44,763 nucleotides of DNA from Pseudomonas fuscovaginae SE-1. GTDB taxonomy: Bacteria > Pseudomonadota > Gammaproteobacteria > Pseudomonadales > Pseudomonadaceae. The notes under the pieces were generated by a model. That model did not search any database, was not told where the DNA came from, and saw nothing but the letters and a program-made list of their open reading frames with translations. Shown here piece by piece: positions 8,190 to 16,400 of this stretch (the stretch's first letter is position 1; each line of letters starts with the position of its first letter). Location: assembly GCF_000364705.1 (NCBI RefSeq), contig NZ_AQOH01000343.1, forward strand, positions 1 through 44,763, written 5' to 3'. The position numbers and the translations under genes are program-made.

Positions 8190-9080
8190 ATGGATCTGGC
8201 CAACCTCAACGCCTTTATCGCGATTGCCGAAACCGGCAGCTTCTCCGGCGCCGGCGAACGCCTGCACCTGACCCAGCCGGCGATCAGCAAACGGATCGCC
8301 GGTCTGGAACAGCAACTGAACGTCCGGCTGTTTGACCGACTGGGCCGCGAGGTCGGCCTGACCGAGGCCGGCCGCGCCCTGCTACCCCGGGCCTACCAGA
8401 TTCTCAACGTGCTCGACGATACCCGCCGGGCCCTGACCAACCTGACCGGCGAGGTCAGCGGGCGCCTGACTCTGGCCACCAGCCATCATATTGGCCTGCA
8501 CCGCCTGCCGCCGTTATTGCGTGCCTATACCCGGCAGTACCCACAGGTAGCGCTGGACATTCAGTTCCTCGATTCGGAAGTCGCTTATGAGGAAATTCTC
8601 CACGGCCGCGCCGAACTGGCGGTCATCACCCTGGCGCCGGAACCCCATCACCTGGTCCGTGCGGTGCCGGTATGGGACGACCCGCTGGATTTCGTCGTTG
8701 CCCCGGAACATCCGCTGGCCAGCAACGACACGGTCAGCCTGCGGGACATCGCCCACCGACCGGCGGTCTTCCCTGGCGGCAACACCTTCACCCACCACAT
8801 CGTCCAGCGCCTGTTCGAGGCTCAGGGCCTGACGCCGAACATCGCCATGAGCACCAACTACCTGGAAACCATCAAGATGATGGTGTCCATCGGCCTGGCC
8901 TGGAGCGTCCTGCCACGCACCATGCTCGACGAACAGGTCGCGCGCATACCTTTACCGGGCATACAGCTCAGTCGCCAGCTAGGCTATATCCTGCATACCG
9001 AACGGACGCTGTCGAATGCCGCACGGGCCTTTATGGCTTTATTGGATGCGCAGACGGATTTGCCGACCTCCACGGCATAA
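8190..9080 (+). CDS. LysR-family regulator divergent from leuCD
   Basis: A 296-residue LysR-type transcription factor. The N-terminal winged helix-turn-helix spans residues 1-60 (LNAFIAIAETGSFSGAGERL, TQPAISKRIAGLEQ, LFDRLGREVGLTEAGRALL), followed by a linker helix. The periplasmic-binding-like effector domain runs from about residue 90 (GRLTLATSHHIGLHRLPPLL). Divergent placement next to leuC is typical of LysR control of the facing operon, so regulation of isopropylmalate isomerase is the simplest inference. The effector could be a leucine-pathway intermediate, by analogy with other LysR regulators of branched-chain amino-acid genes. No effector residues can be assigned from sequence. Confidence 0.93.
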   Translation: MDLANLNAFIAIAETGSFSGAGERLHLTQPAISKRIAGLEQQLNVRLFDRLGREVGLTEAGRALLPRAYQILNVLDDTRRALTNLTGEVSGRLTLATSHHIGLHRLPPLLRAYTRQYPQVALDIQFLDSEVAYEEILHGRAELAVITLAPEPHHLVRAVPVWDDPLDFVVAPEHPLASNDTVSLRDIAHRPAVFPGGNTFTHHIVQRLFEAQGLTPNIAMSTNYLETIKMMVSIGLAWSVLPRTMLDEQVARIPLPGIQLSRQLGYILHTERTLSNAARAFMALLDAQTDLPTSTA

Positions 9081-9146
9081 GCCGGTTCTGTCTCAGCCCA
9101 GGCCTCTTGCAGCAATAACGTGCCTTTCACCCAAGGACTGCCGTTG

Positions 9147-12100
9147 ATGCCCAAGAACGCTAGCCGTATTCCGCCCTTGCCGCGCATCCATGCCCTCGAC
9201 CCTCACGAGTCGGAAAAGAGCTGGGAAAGCGCCCCGCAGTTACTGGCCGCCCTCAATGGTGCCCGCCTGGGCGCCTGGTCCTGGAATATCGAGAATGGTC
9301 AGGTCAGTTGGTCCCGTGGCACCCAGGCGCTGTTCGGCTTCGACCCGCACCAGCCGCTGCCCAAGGATGTCGACTACCTGGACCTGCTGCCGGTCGAGGA
9401 CCGCGCCCGCACGCTACGCGCCTTCCGCGCCGTCCTGGCCGGCGAGCCGGTGGAACAGGCCATGCACCACCGCATCCGCTGGCCGGACGGCAGCCTGCAC
9501 TGGCTGGAGATCAGCGGCAGCCTGCTGCCGGACAAGGACGGCAAGCCACGGATGATCGGGGTGATTCGCGAAGTCACCCAACAGCGCCAGCGCGAACAGG
9601 CCCTGAGCAGCTCGGAGAAGCGCTTCGCCACGCTGTTCCACCTGAGCCCCAACATGGTGCTGCTGACCCGTGAGGAAGACGGCCTGATCAGCGAGGCCAA
9701 CCAGTACTTCGAGAGTCTGTTCGGCTGGCCGGCCCTGCAGGTGATCGGCATGACCACACTGGAGCTGGGCCTGTGGGTCCACCCGGAGGAGCGCGCAAGA
9801 CTGGTCAGGACCTTGCGCGGCCGAACCGACCCGGTCAGCCAGGAGGTGCAGTTCCGCGCCAGCAACGGCCAGATCCACGACGGCATCCTCAGTGCCCAGC
9901 GGGTCGAACTGGAAGGCCAGGCCTACCTGCTCAGCACCTTTCTCGACACCACCGAACGCAAAAACGCCGAGCAGGCCCTCAAGGACAGCCAGGAACGCCT
10001 CGACCTGGCCCTGGATTCGGCCCAACTCGGCACCTGGGACTGGCACATTCCCAGCGGCATGCTCTACGGCTCCGCCCGTGCCGCCCAGTTGCACGGCCTG
10101 GAGCCACACCCCTTCCATGAATCCTTCGACGCTTTTTTCGACGGTGTCCCTCCCGAGGAACGGGAAAACATGCGCGATGCCTACCGCAGCCTGCGCGAAG
10201 GCCCGGCGGGCAACTACCAGGTGACCTACCGGGTGCAGTTGGACAACGGCACCTCGCGCTACCTGGAGAGCCGCGCCCGACTCTATCGTGACAGCGAGGG
10301 CAAGCCGCTGCGCATGGCCGGCACCCTGCTCGACATCACCGAACAGGTCGAACGCGAACAGCGCCTGCAGGCCTCGGAAGAAAAATTCGCCAGCCTGTTC
10401 CAGGCCAGCCCGGACCCGATCTGCGTGACACTGCAGGACACCGGCCAGTTCATCGAGATCAACCCGGCCTTCACCCAGACCTTTGGCTGGAGCCTGGACG
10501 AGATCCGCCATCGCAGCGCCGACCAGATCGGCCTCTGGGAGGACTCGGCCAAGCGCCTGCAACGTATCCAGCAGGTGATCCGCGACCAGGCGCTGAACAA
10601 TGTCGCGGTGGTCGTGCACCACAAGAGCGGCCAGGCCCTGACCTGCGTGATCAACAGCCGGCAGATCGAGGTCGAGCAACGCCCGTGCATCGTCACCACC
10701 CTGCGCGACATCACTCAGCAGCAACGGGCCGAAACCGCACTCAAGGCCAGCGAGGAGAAGTTCGCCAAAGCCTTCCACTCCAGCCCCGATGCCATCACCA
10801 TCATCGAACGGCAAAGCGGCCGCTACCTGGAGGTCAACGATGGCTTCTGCCGACTGACCGGCTACTCCAACGCCGAGGTCATCGGCCGCACCGTTTATGA
10901 ACTCGGCATCTGGGCCGACCACAAGGAACGCACCTCGCTCCTCGAGGAACTCAAGGAACGGGGCCACGTCCCCCATCGCGACATGCTCGGGCGCAACAAG
11001 CGTGGCGACGTGCTGACAGTGGAGATATCGGTCGAACCGATCACCCTCAACGAAACCGCCTGCCTGCTGATGACCGCCCGGGACATCAGCCAGTTGAAGA
11101 ACGCCCAGGCGCAGATCCGCCACCTGGCCTATCACGACCCACTGACCAACCTGCCCAACCGGGCCATGCTGACCGATCGCCTGAGCCAGCAGATCGCCCT
11201 GCTCAAACGCCACAACCTGCGCGGCGCGCTGCTGTTTCTCGACCTGGACCACTTCAAGCACATCAACGATTCCCTCGGTCACCCGGTGGGCGACACCGTG
11301 CTCAAGGTGGTCACCGCGCGCCTGGAGGCCAGCGTGCGCGTCGAAGACACCGTGGCGCGGCTCGGTGGCGACGAATTCGTGGTGCTGCTCAGCGGCCTCG
11401 AAGGCTCACGTAGCGAAGTGACGCAAAAGGTTCATGAACTGGCGGACACCATCCGCGAACTGCTGGCCGAACCGATGTTCCTCGACGGCCAGCGCCTGCA
11501 GGTGACCCCGAGCATCGGCGTAGCCCTGATCCCGGACCACGGCTCGACCCCCGCCGACCTGCTCAAGCGCGCGGACATCGCGCTGTACCGGGCCAAGGAC
11601 TCCGGCCGCAACATCACCCAGATGTTCCACAGCACCATGCAGAAGGCCGCCAGCGAGCGCCTGCGCATGGAGAACGACTTGCGCCAGGCGCTTTCCCGGG
11701 GCGAGTTCAGCGTGCACTTCCAACCCCAGGTGGACGCCCGCGACAACAGTATCGTCGGTGCCGAGGCCCTGGTGCGCTGGCACCATCCGGAATTGGGCGC
11801 GCAATCACCCAACGAATTCATCAAGGTCCTGGAGGACAGCGGGCTGATCCTCGAGGTCGGCACCTGGATTCTCGACCACGCCTGCGAAGCCTTTGGCGTG
11901 CTGTTGCGTGAGGGGCTGATCGCCCATTCCTTCAGCCTGTGCGTGAACATCAGCCCGCGCCAGTTTCGCCAGGCCGATTTCGTCGAACGGGTGGAGCGCT
12001 GCCTGCTGCAGCACAATGTGCCGTCCTCGATGCTCAAGCTGGAAATCACCGAAGGCATCGTGATCCAGAATATGGAGGACACCATCAACAAGATGCGCCG

Positions 12101-12422
12101 CCTGAACAAGCTCGGCGTGAGTTTCGCCATGGACGACTTCGGCACCGGCTATTCATCGCTGACCTATCTCAAGCGCCTGCCGGTGGATGCACTGAAAATC
12201 GACCAGTCGTTCGTCCGCGACGCCACTCACGACCCCAACGACGCGGAGATCATCCGCGCGATCGTCGCCATGGCCCGCAGCCTGGGGCTGATGGTGATTG
12301 CAGAGGGAGTCGAGCTGCCGGAGCAACTGATGTTCCTCGAAGGCCTGGGCTGCCACCTGTACCAGGGCTACCTGCACAGCCGGCCGTTGCCGCTGGAGGA
12401 CTTCAAGAAGCTCCTCGGGTGA
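9147..12422 (+). CDS. Cytoplasmic five-PAS GGDEF-EAL cyclic-di-GMP enzyme
   Basis: A 1091-residue protein with no membrane segment. Five consecutive PAS/PAC units occupy roughly residues 25-650, each ending in a motif such as VIREVTQQ, FLDTTERK, LLDITEQV, LRDITQQQ or ARDISQLK. The diguanylate cyclase domain follows (GGDEF intact at about 740-744, with an RVED inhibitory I-site nine residues before it). The phosphodiesterase domain is last (EAL intact at about 873, DDFGTGYSSL and AEGVELPEQ present). Both active sites look competent, so net activity cannot be told from sequence. The ATG at 9147 is chosen over an upstream GTG because AAGGA lies at proper distance. The tandem PAS array suggests sensing of redox, oxygen or small ligands. 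It appears monocistronic. Confidence 0.95.
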   Translation: MPKNASRIPPLPRIHALDPHESEKSWESAPQLLAALNGARLGAWSWNIENGQVSWSRGTQALFGFDPHQPLPKDVDYLDLLPVEDRARTLRAFRAVLAGEPVEQAMHHRIRWPDGSLHWLEISGSLLPDKDGKPRMIGVIREVTQQRQREQALSSSEKRFATLFHLSPNMVLLTREEDGLISEANQYFESLFGWPALQVIGMTTLELGLWVHPEERARLVRTLRGRTDPVSQEVQFRASNGQIHDGILSAQRVELEGQAYLLSTFLDTTERKNAEQALKDSQERLDLALDSAQLGTWDWHIPSGMLYGSARAAQLHGLEPHPFHESFDAFFDGVPPEERENMRDAYRSLREGPAGNYQVTYRVQLDNGTSRYLESRARLYRDSEGKPLRMAGTLLDITEQVEREQRLQASEEKFASLFQASPDPICVTLQDTGQFIEINPAFTQTFGWSLDEIRHRSADQIGLWEDSAKRLQRIQQVIRDQALNNVAVVVHHKSGQALTCVINSRQIEVEQRPCIVTTLRDITQQQRAETALKASEEKFAKAFHSSPDAITIIERQSGRYLEVNDGFCRLTGYSNAEVIGRTVYELGIWADHKERTSLLEELKERGHVPHRDMLGRNKRGDVLTVEISVEPITLNETACLLMTARDISQLKNAQAQIRHLAYHDPLTNLPNRAMLTDRLSQQIALLKRHNLRGALLFLDLDHFKHINDSLGHPVGDTVLKVVTARLEASVRVEDTVARLGGDEFVVLLSGLEGSRSEVTQKVHELADTIRELLAEPMFLDGQRLQVTPSIGVALIPDHGSTPADLLKRADIALYRAKDSGRNITQMFHSTMQKAASERLRMENDLRQALSRGEFSVHFQPQVDARDNSIVGAEALVRWHHPELGAQSPNEFIKVLEDSGLILEVGTWILDHACEAFGVLLREGLIAHSFSLCVNISPRQFRQADFVERVERCLLQHNVPSSMLKLEITEGIVIQNMEDTINKMRRLNKLGVSFAMDDFGTGYSSLTYLKRLPVDALKIDQSFVRDATHDPNDAEIIRAIVAMARSLGLMVIAEGVELPEQLMFLEGLGCHLYQGYLHSRPLPLEDFKKLLG

Positions 12423-12497
12423 GCATCCCCGTGCTGGGTTCTTGGGGTTAGCATCCTGGTGATGGGTGGAACGGACTTGTGTGGTGAGCGGACCTAT

Positions 12498-12643
12498 GTG
12501 GCGAGCGGGCTTGCCCGCGCTGGGCTGCAGGGCAGCCCCAGACCGGCTTCCCCGGTACGTCAGGCGGAATGGGGTAACGGGTTTCAGGGCCGCTTCGCGC
12601 CCCAGCGCGGCGGTGCGGCGTTCCGACAAGCCCGCTCGCCACA
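12498..12643 (+). repeat. Long palindromic intergenic repeat, copy 2 (family A)
   Basis: About 146 bases starting TGTGGCGAGCGGGCTTGCCC and ending in the inverse CAAGCCCGCTCGCCACA. It shares outer ends and internal blocks (GGGCTGC...GCAGCCCC, CAGGGCCGCT-CGCGCCCC) with the element at 2462-2594, in the opposite orientation. The centres differ, with an additional GGTGCGGCGTTCC segment here. It fills most of the 302-base gap between the GGDEF-EAL gene and ibpA. Confidence 0.8.
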
Positions 12644-12681
12644 AGAGATGCATCGAGCTCAAGGCACTCACTCCAAAAAAT

Positions 12682-12709
12682 ACAAAACCCCGCCGAGGCG
12701 GGGTTTTGT
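12682..12709. terminator. Bidirectional rho-independent terminator
   Basis: A 12-bp stem ACAAAACCCCGC/GCGGGGTTTTGT with a short CGAG loop and A/T tracts on both sides. It lies just past the ibpA stop on the minus strand and can also stop readthrough from the GGDEF-EAL gene. Confidence 0.85.
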
Positions 12710-12724
12710 CTTGCAGGCTCGAGC

Positions 12725-13174
12725 TTAGTGCTGCAGAGCCGGTTGCTGCGTCCCACCGATCGGGATGCGCTTGGCTTTCGCCTCTTCCGGCACGACCCGC
12801 AGCAGGTCGATGTTCAACAGACCGTTGCTCAGGCCGGCAGCCTTGACCTCGATATGGTCGGCCAGGCGGAAGGACAACTTGAAGGCACGCTGGGCAATGC
12901 CCTGGTGCAGGTAGCTGACGTTTTCAGCCTTGGCCTCGCGCTTGCCGCCACTGACGGTCAAGACGCCCTTCTCGACTTGCAACTCCAGATCTTCTTCCTG
13001 GAAACCGGCGGCCGCAATGACAATGCGATACTGGTCTTCGCCGTGTTTTTCAACGTTGTAAGGAGGGTAGCTGCTGCTCGGTTCGTTACGCAGCGCAGTC
13101 TCGAACAGGTCGTTGAAACGGTCGAAGCCAACGGAGGAGCGGAACAGTGGAGCCAGAGAAAATGCAGTAGTCAT
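12725..13174 (-). CDS. ibpA: Small heat shock protein, Hsp20 family
   Basis: A 149-residue ATP-independent holdase that keeps unfolding proteins soluble for DnaK/ClpB. The N-terminus MTTAFSLAPLFRSSVGFDRF is typical of IbpA. The alpha-crystallin domain runs from about residue 38 to 125 (YNVEKHGEDQYRIVIAAAGF ... LTVSGGKREAKAE ... AFKLSFRLADHIEVKAAGLSNGLLNIDL). A C-terminal I-P-I tail motif (KRIPIGG) needed for oligomer assembly is present. Regulation is visible upstream: a sigma32-type promoter and a ROSE-like RNA hairpin that masks the ribosome-binding site GGAG. A bidirectional terminator follows the gene. Confidence 0.97.
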   Translation of the reverse strand: MTTAFSLAPLFRSSVGFDRFNDLFETALRNEPSSSYPPYNVEKHGEDQYRIVIAAAGFQEEDLELQVEKGVLTVSGGKREAKAENVSYLHQGIAQRAFKLSFRLADHIEVKAAGLSNGLLNIDLLRVVPEEAKAKRIPIGGTQQPALQH

Positions 13175-13180
13175 GTCAAT

Positions 13181-13197
13181 CTCCTGAAATTCAGCGA
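13181..13197 (-). promoter_or_regulatory. ROSE-like RNA thermometer hairpin over the ibpA ribosome-binding site
   Basis: The leader RNA reads UCGCUGAAUUUCAGGAG just before the start codon. UCGCU fits the ROSE signature U(U/C)GCU. It can pair with the Shine-Dalgarno AGGA as U-A, C-G, G-G, bulged C, U-A, closed by G-C and A-U pairs. A second hairpin with core CCGAATTCGG lies 5' of it at about 13205-13226. Short two-hairpin ROSE-like thermometers are known for Pseudomonas ibpA. Melting at heat shock would release translation. Confidence 0.8.
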
Positions 13198-13238
13198 GTG
13201 GTTTGATTCGCGACCCGAATTCGGCATCGCGTACCCCT

Positions 13239-13267
13239 TAGATAGGAACGCCCAAACGCATTTCAAG
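13239..13267 (-). promoter_or_regulatory. Sigma32 (RpoH) heat shock promoter of ibpA
   Basis: The minus strand shows a -35 element CTTGAAA, a 14-base spacer and a -10 element CCTATCTA. The sigma32 consensus is CTTGAAA-N11-16-CCCCATNT. The predicted start near 13232 gives a leader of about 57 bases that contains the two thermometer hairpins. Confidence 0.75.
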
Positions 13268-13298
13268 AGATTGTCGAAAAATTTTTTGGCCGCCCGTT

Positions 13299-14258
13299 TC
13301 AGGCGGCCTCGGACAACGGCAGGCTCAACAGCCGACTGACCGTGTCGCAGTCGGTCTCGCGTCGCACGAGATTGAACAGCTCGACCGCTTCCGGGTAGTT
13401 GCGCGTCAGCATCGCCAACCACTGTTTCAGGCGACCCGGCGCCTGGCGCGGCGTGAGCTGTGCCCGGGCCTGCAGCCAGAAGTCCTGAAGCAGCGGCAAC
13501 AATTCGGCCCAGCCCATCTCGACCACTTCTTCACCGGCACGCTCGGCCGCGATCTGCCGGGCCAGGTCAGGGCGCGACACCAGCCCACGACCGAGCATGA
13601 AGTCCTCGGCACCACTGACCTCGCGGCAGCGCCGCCAGTCTTCCAGCGACCAGATGTCACCGTTGGCGAACACTGGCACCTTGACCACGTCCTGCACCCG
13701 CGCCACCCATTCCCAATGGGCCGGCGGCTTGTAGCCATCAACCTTGGTCCGCGCATGCACCACGATCTGCGACGCACCGCCTTCGGCCAGGGCCGTACCG
13801 CAGACCAGCGCGCCATCCGGGCTGTCGAAACCCAGGCGCATCTTCGCCGTCACCGGAATAGACGCCGGCACCGCCCGCCGCACATGCTCGACGATGCTGT
13901 TGAGCAGTTCCGGCTCCTTGAGCAGCACCGCCCCGCCCCGGGACTTGTTCACCGTCTTGGCCGGGCAGCCGAAGTTCAGGTCGATCACCTGCGAGCCCAG
14001 CTCGCAGGCCAACGCCGCGTTCTCGGCCAGGCACACAGGATCGGAACCGAGCAACTGCACGCGCAGCGGCACGCCGGCGGCGGTACGGGCTTCGGTGAGC
14101 AGCTCGGGAGCGAACTTGTGGTAGTAGGCCGGCGTCAGCAGCGAATCGTTGATACGGATGAACTCCGTGACGCACCAGTCGATTCCCCCCACGCGCGTCA
14201 GGACATCGCGCAGGATGTTATCGACCAACCCCTCCATGGGCGCCAGGGCAATTTGCAT
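13299..14258 (-). CDS. dusC: tRNA-dihydrouridine(16) synthase
   Basis: A 319-residue flavoenzyme of the Dus family that reduces a uridine in the tRNA D-loop using NADPH. The TIM barrel starts MQIALAPMEGLVDNILRDVL. The catalytic cysteine is C98 in DLNFGCPAKTVNKSRGGAVL. Substrate and FMN contacts appear in VTAKMRLGF, IVVHARTK and VFANGDIW, and a helical C-terminal domain follows from about residue 245. The EGLVDN start and short C-terminal domain favour the DusC subgroup (U16) over DusA or DusB. It lies 40 bases downstream of ibpA's promoter region but is transcribed in the same direction from its own start. Confidence 0.93.
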   Translation of the reverse strand: MQIALAPMEGLVDNILRDVLTRVGGIDWCVTEFIRINDSLLTPAYYHKFAPELLTEARTAAGVPLRVQLLGSDPVCLAENAALACELGSQVIDLNFGCPAKTVNKSRGGAVLLKEPELLNSIVEHVRRAVPASIPVTAKMRLGFDSPDGALVCGTALAEGGASQIVVHARTKVDGYKPPAHWEWVARVQDVVKVPVFANGDIWSLEDWRRCREVSGAEDFMLGRGLVSRPDLARQIAAERAGEEVVEMGWAELLPLLQDFWLQARAQLTPRQAPGRLKQWLAMLTRNYPEAVELFNLVRRETDCDTVSRLLSLPLSEAA

Positions 14259-14333
14259 GGGTGACTCTCATCAAAAAGGCGGATATCGAAAGGCGCGGCA
14301 GTTTACGGGGTTCCGGGTAAAACCGGTACACCT

Positions 14334-14768
14334 TCAGACCGACTGCACCGCCGGTCCGTAGCCCTGGAGGAATTCTTCCGGCATGCGCCTGGGCTTGCCG
14401 CTGGACAGTTCGATGCAGACGAACGTGGTTTGCGCACGCAGCAGGGTCAGGTTGTCGCTCGGGCGCACCAGTTGGAAGCGCCGGGTCATCTTCAGACGCT
14501 GGTCCCAATCGACGATCCAGGTCGCCAGTTGCAACTCGTCGCCCTCGTAGGCGGCCGCCAGGTAGTCGATCTCGTGACGCACCACCGCCATGGCCCGGTC
14601 CAGCCGGCGATACTCGCTCAGGTCCAGGCCCAGGCGCTGGGAATGCCGCCAGGCACAGCGCTCCAGCCAGGTGACGTACACCGCGTTGTTGGCGTGCCCG
14701 AGGCCGTCGATGTCCTCGGCGGCCACCTGCAGGTCGAGAATGAAGGGTGTCGCCAGATCCCAGCTCAT
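14334..14768 (-). CDS. Hotdog-fold acyl-CoA thioesterase (4HBT/YbgC-FadM type)
   Basis: A 144-residue single-domain hotdog protein. The catalytic segment D-G-L-G-H-A-N-N-A-V-Y (residues 21-31) matches the 4-hydroxybenzoyl-CoA thioesterase class, where the Asp is the catalytic acid or base. The central strand block EGDELQLATWIVDWD and the SSGKPRRMPEEF ending are typical of YbgC/FadM-like enzymes. It probably hydrolyses acyl-CoA or acyl-ACP; chain-length preference cannot be read from sequence. It follows the alpha/beta hydrolase gene by 43 bases and the TetR gene further upstream, so the three may be one transcription unit controlled by the TetR regulator. Confidence 0.88.
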   Translation of the reverse strand: MSWDLATPFILDLQVAAEDIDGLGHANNAVYVTWLERCAWRHSQRLGLDLSEYRRLDRAMAVVRHEIDYLAAAYEGDELQLATWIVDWDQRLKMTRRFQLVRPSDNLTLLRAQTTFVCIELSSGKPRRMPEEFLQGYGPAVQSV

Positions 14769-14811
14769 GTACCGCTCCCGGTCGATTCAAAGACCGGGGC
14801 AGTGTAACGGA

Positions 14812-15645
14812 TCAGGCCGACTGACGCTGCGCCACGCTACGCCCGGCCAGCAACGCCAACACCCCGTCGATCACCCGCGGATCGGCCAGCAGCCGCTGGT
14901 GACCACCGCTTTCGAGGCGCAACAGGCGACTGTCGAACCAGGCCTGGTGAATGCGTCGCGATTCATCGACCGCCACCAGTTGGTCGTCCTCGGCATGGAC
15001 GATCAGGCCCGGCATGTCCATCTGGTAATGCTCAATATCCAGGTGCTCGGCACGCATCCCGACATCCCGTTCGACCTCCCGGATAAACGCCGAACGCGCC
15101 CGCGGCGGCAGCCCGACATAACGGGCAAAGCCACGCAACACGCCCAGCACCCGCGCCGGGGCAGAAATGCTGACCAGCGCTTCGGTACGCAGCCCGAGCT
15201 GGGTCGCGAGCATGGCGCTGGCGCCGCCCATGGAATGACCGATCACCGCCTTGAGCGCCGGCAGCTCGGCGGCGGCTTCGAGCAACGCCCGGGCAAACGC
15301 CACCACGTTCGCCTCACGCCCGGGCGACTGGCCATGGGCCGGCCCATCGAGGGCCACGGCGGTATAACCGGCCGCCACCAGGGCTTCGATCAGGCTGGCG
15401 AACTGGGTAGGCCGCCCTTCCCAGCCATGCATCAGCAGCACGGTCGGGCCTTGCCCCCAACGCAGCGCGGAAAGACCGAACCGCAGGGTGATCCGTTCGG
15501 CTGTCGCCAGCAGCGGCAGCTCCCAGTCCCGTGGCGAACGCTCGCGGGGCGTCATGAAGACCTGACGCATCCGACTCGCCGCGACCCGCGGCGCCACGCG
15601 CCCCAGGGTACCGTTGATGCCACGAATCCAGCGCAAAGTATTCAT
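14812..15645 (-). CDS. Alpha/beta-fold hydrolase
   Basis: A 277-residue cytoplasmic alpha/beta hydrolase. The oxyanion-hole segment is LLMHGWEGRPTQF. The nucleophile elbow is G-H-S-M-G-G, the acid is in LIVHAEDDQLV, and the histidine is in LESGGHQRLLADP, so a Ser-Asp-His triad is complete. The substrate is unknown; lipase- or esterase-like activity is the usual description. It lies 29 bases downstream of a TetR gene and 43 bases upstream of a thioesterase gene, all leftward, which suggests a small lipid- or ester-related operon under TetR control (inference). Confidence 0.88.
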   Translation of the reverse strand: MNTLRWIRGINGTLGRVAPRVAASRMRQVFMTPRERSPRDWELPLLATAERITLRFGLSALRWGQGPTVLLMHGWEGRPTQFASLIEALVAAGYTAVALDGPAHGQSPGREANVVAFARALLEAAAELPALKAVIGHSMGGASAMLATQLGLRTEALVSISAPARVLGVLRGFARYVGLPPRARSAFIREVERDVGMRAEHLDIEHYQMDMPGLIVHAEDDQLVAVDESRRIHQAWFDSRLLRLESGGHQRLLADPRVIDGVLALLAGRSVAQRQSA

Positions 15646-15674
15646 CAGGTTTCACCTCAGGGCAGCTCGAACCT

Positions 15675-16214
15675 TCAGCGCACCGCCGACTTGGCCGCGC
15701 GCAGCATTCTATCGGACAGCTCTCCCGGACCCAGCGCCCGGGCCACGGCCAGACCGCCGATCATCAGGGCGATATCGGCCAGGGCCGTTTCGGTGTCCTC
15801 GGGGCTGGCCGCCAGTTGCGCGACCATCAACTCCACATGTTCGTTGAGCGCCTCGCGAAAGCACTCGGGCAGGCTGCCGATCTCCCCCACCACCGCTGGC
15901 AGCGGGCAGGCATGATCGACCGCGTCGCGATGCTTGCGCGACAGGTAGAACGCGGCGAACAGGGCACGCCGCTCTTCCCCACTCAACTGGTTGTCGACTT
16001 CATCCATCTTCGCCCGACGCTGCGCAAGCAACTGCTTGAATGCCTCGAGCATCATCGCGTCCTTGCTCTCGAAATGCGCGTAGAAGCCACCCACGGTCAA
16101 GCCGGCGGCGGCCATCACTTCACTGACACTCGGCTCGGCGGGACCACGCTGGATCAGCGCAGCGCTGGCCGCCTGGAGGATTCGTTCGCGGGTCTGGGCC
16201 TTTTTGTCGTTCAT
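15675..16214 (-). CDS. TetR/AcrR-family regulator
   Basis: A 179-residue TetR-type repressor. The helix-turn-helix covers residues 8-50 (TRERILQAASAALIQRG, VSEVMAAAGLTVGGFYAHFESKDAMMLEAF), followed by an all-helical ligand-binding domain with DHACPLPAVVGEIGSLP, reminiscent of the TetR_C YcdC/NemR-like groups. The start MNDKKAQTRER is chosen because GGAG lies six bases ahead. Two earlier ATGs (16220 and 16235) are possible but have worse spacing. A perfect 8-bp inverted repeat lies 26 bases upstream, so autorepression is likely. The downstream hydrolase and thioesterase are probable targets. Confidence 0.92.
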   Translation of the reverse strand: MNDKKAQTRERILQAASAALIQRGPAEPSVSEVMAAAGLTVGGFYAHFESKDAMMLEAFKQLLAQRRAKMDEVDNQLSGEERRALFAAFYLSRKHRDAVDHACPLPAVVGEIGSLPECFREALNEHVELMVAQLAASPEDTETALADIALMIGGLAVARALGPGELSDRMLRAAKSAVR

Positions 16215-16239
16215 TGCCATCTCCAGATATGACATCGGA

Positions 16240-16259
16240 AATATTATTCTCATAATATT
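16240..16259. promoter_or_regulatory. Palindromic TetR operator candidate
   Basis: A perfect inverted repeat AATATTAT-TCTC-ATAATATT lies 26 bases upstream of the TetR start codon. It is strikingly AT-rich in GC-rich DNA, and its size and symmetry fit a TetR dimer site overlapping the promoter. Confidence 0.65.
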
Positions 16260-16344
16260 TTTTCGCAAGGTCTTCGCATGACCGCTGGTCCGACTGAAAA
16301 ATGCTAAAGGGGAATTCGGGGCGAAAGGGATGAATACCAGAAAA

Positions 16345-16378
16345 ACAAAAGGGCCATTCAATGATGAATGACCCTTAA
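16345..16378 (-). terminator. Rho-independent terminator of the tRNA cluster
   Basis: On the minus strand, AAGGGTCATTCA-TCAT-TGAATGGCCCTT (one T/G mismatch) is followed by TTGTTTTT, 22 bases past the last tRNA-Glu. It should end the transcript that carries the four tRNAs. Confidence 0.85.
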
Positions 16379-16400
16379 AACCCCGCAGAGCGGGAAAACG

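Noticed and set aside
9414..11282. A 622-codon open frame antisense to the GGDEF-EAL gene
   Set aside because: It lies wholly within the clearly coding PAS-GGDEF region and has no recognisable domain.
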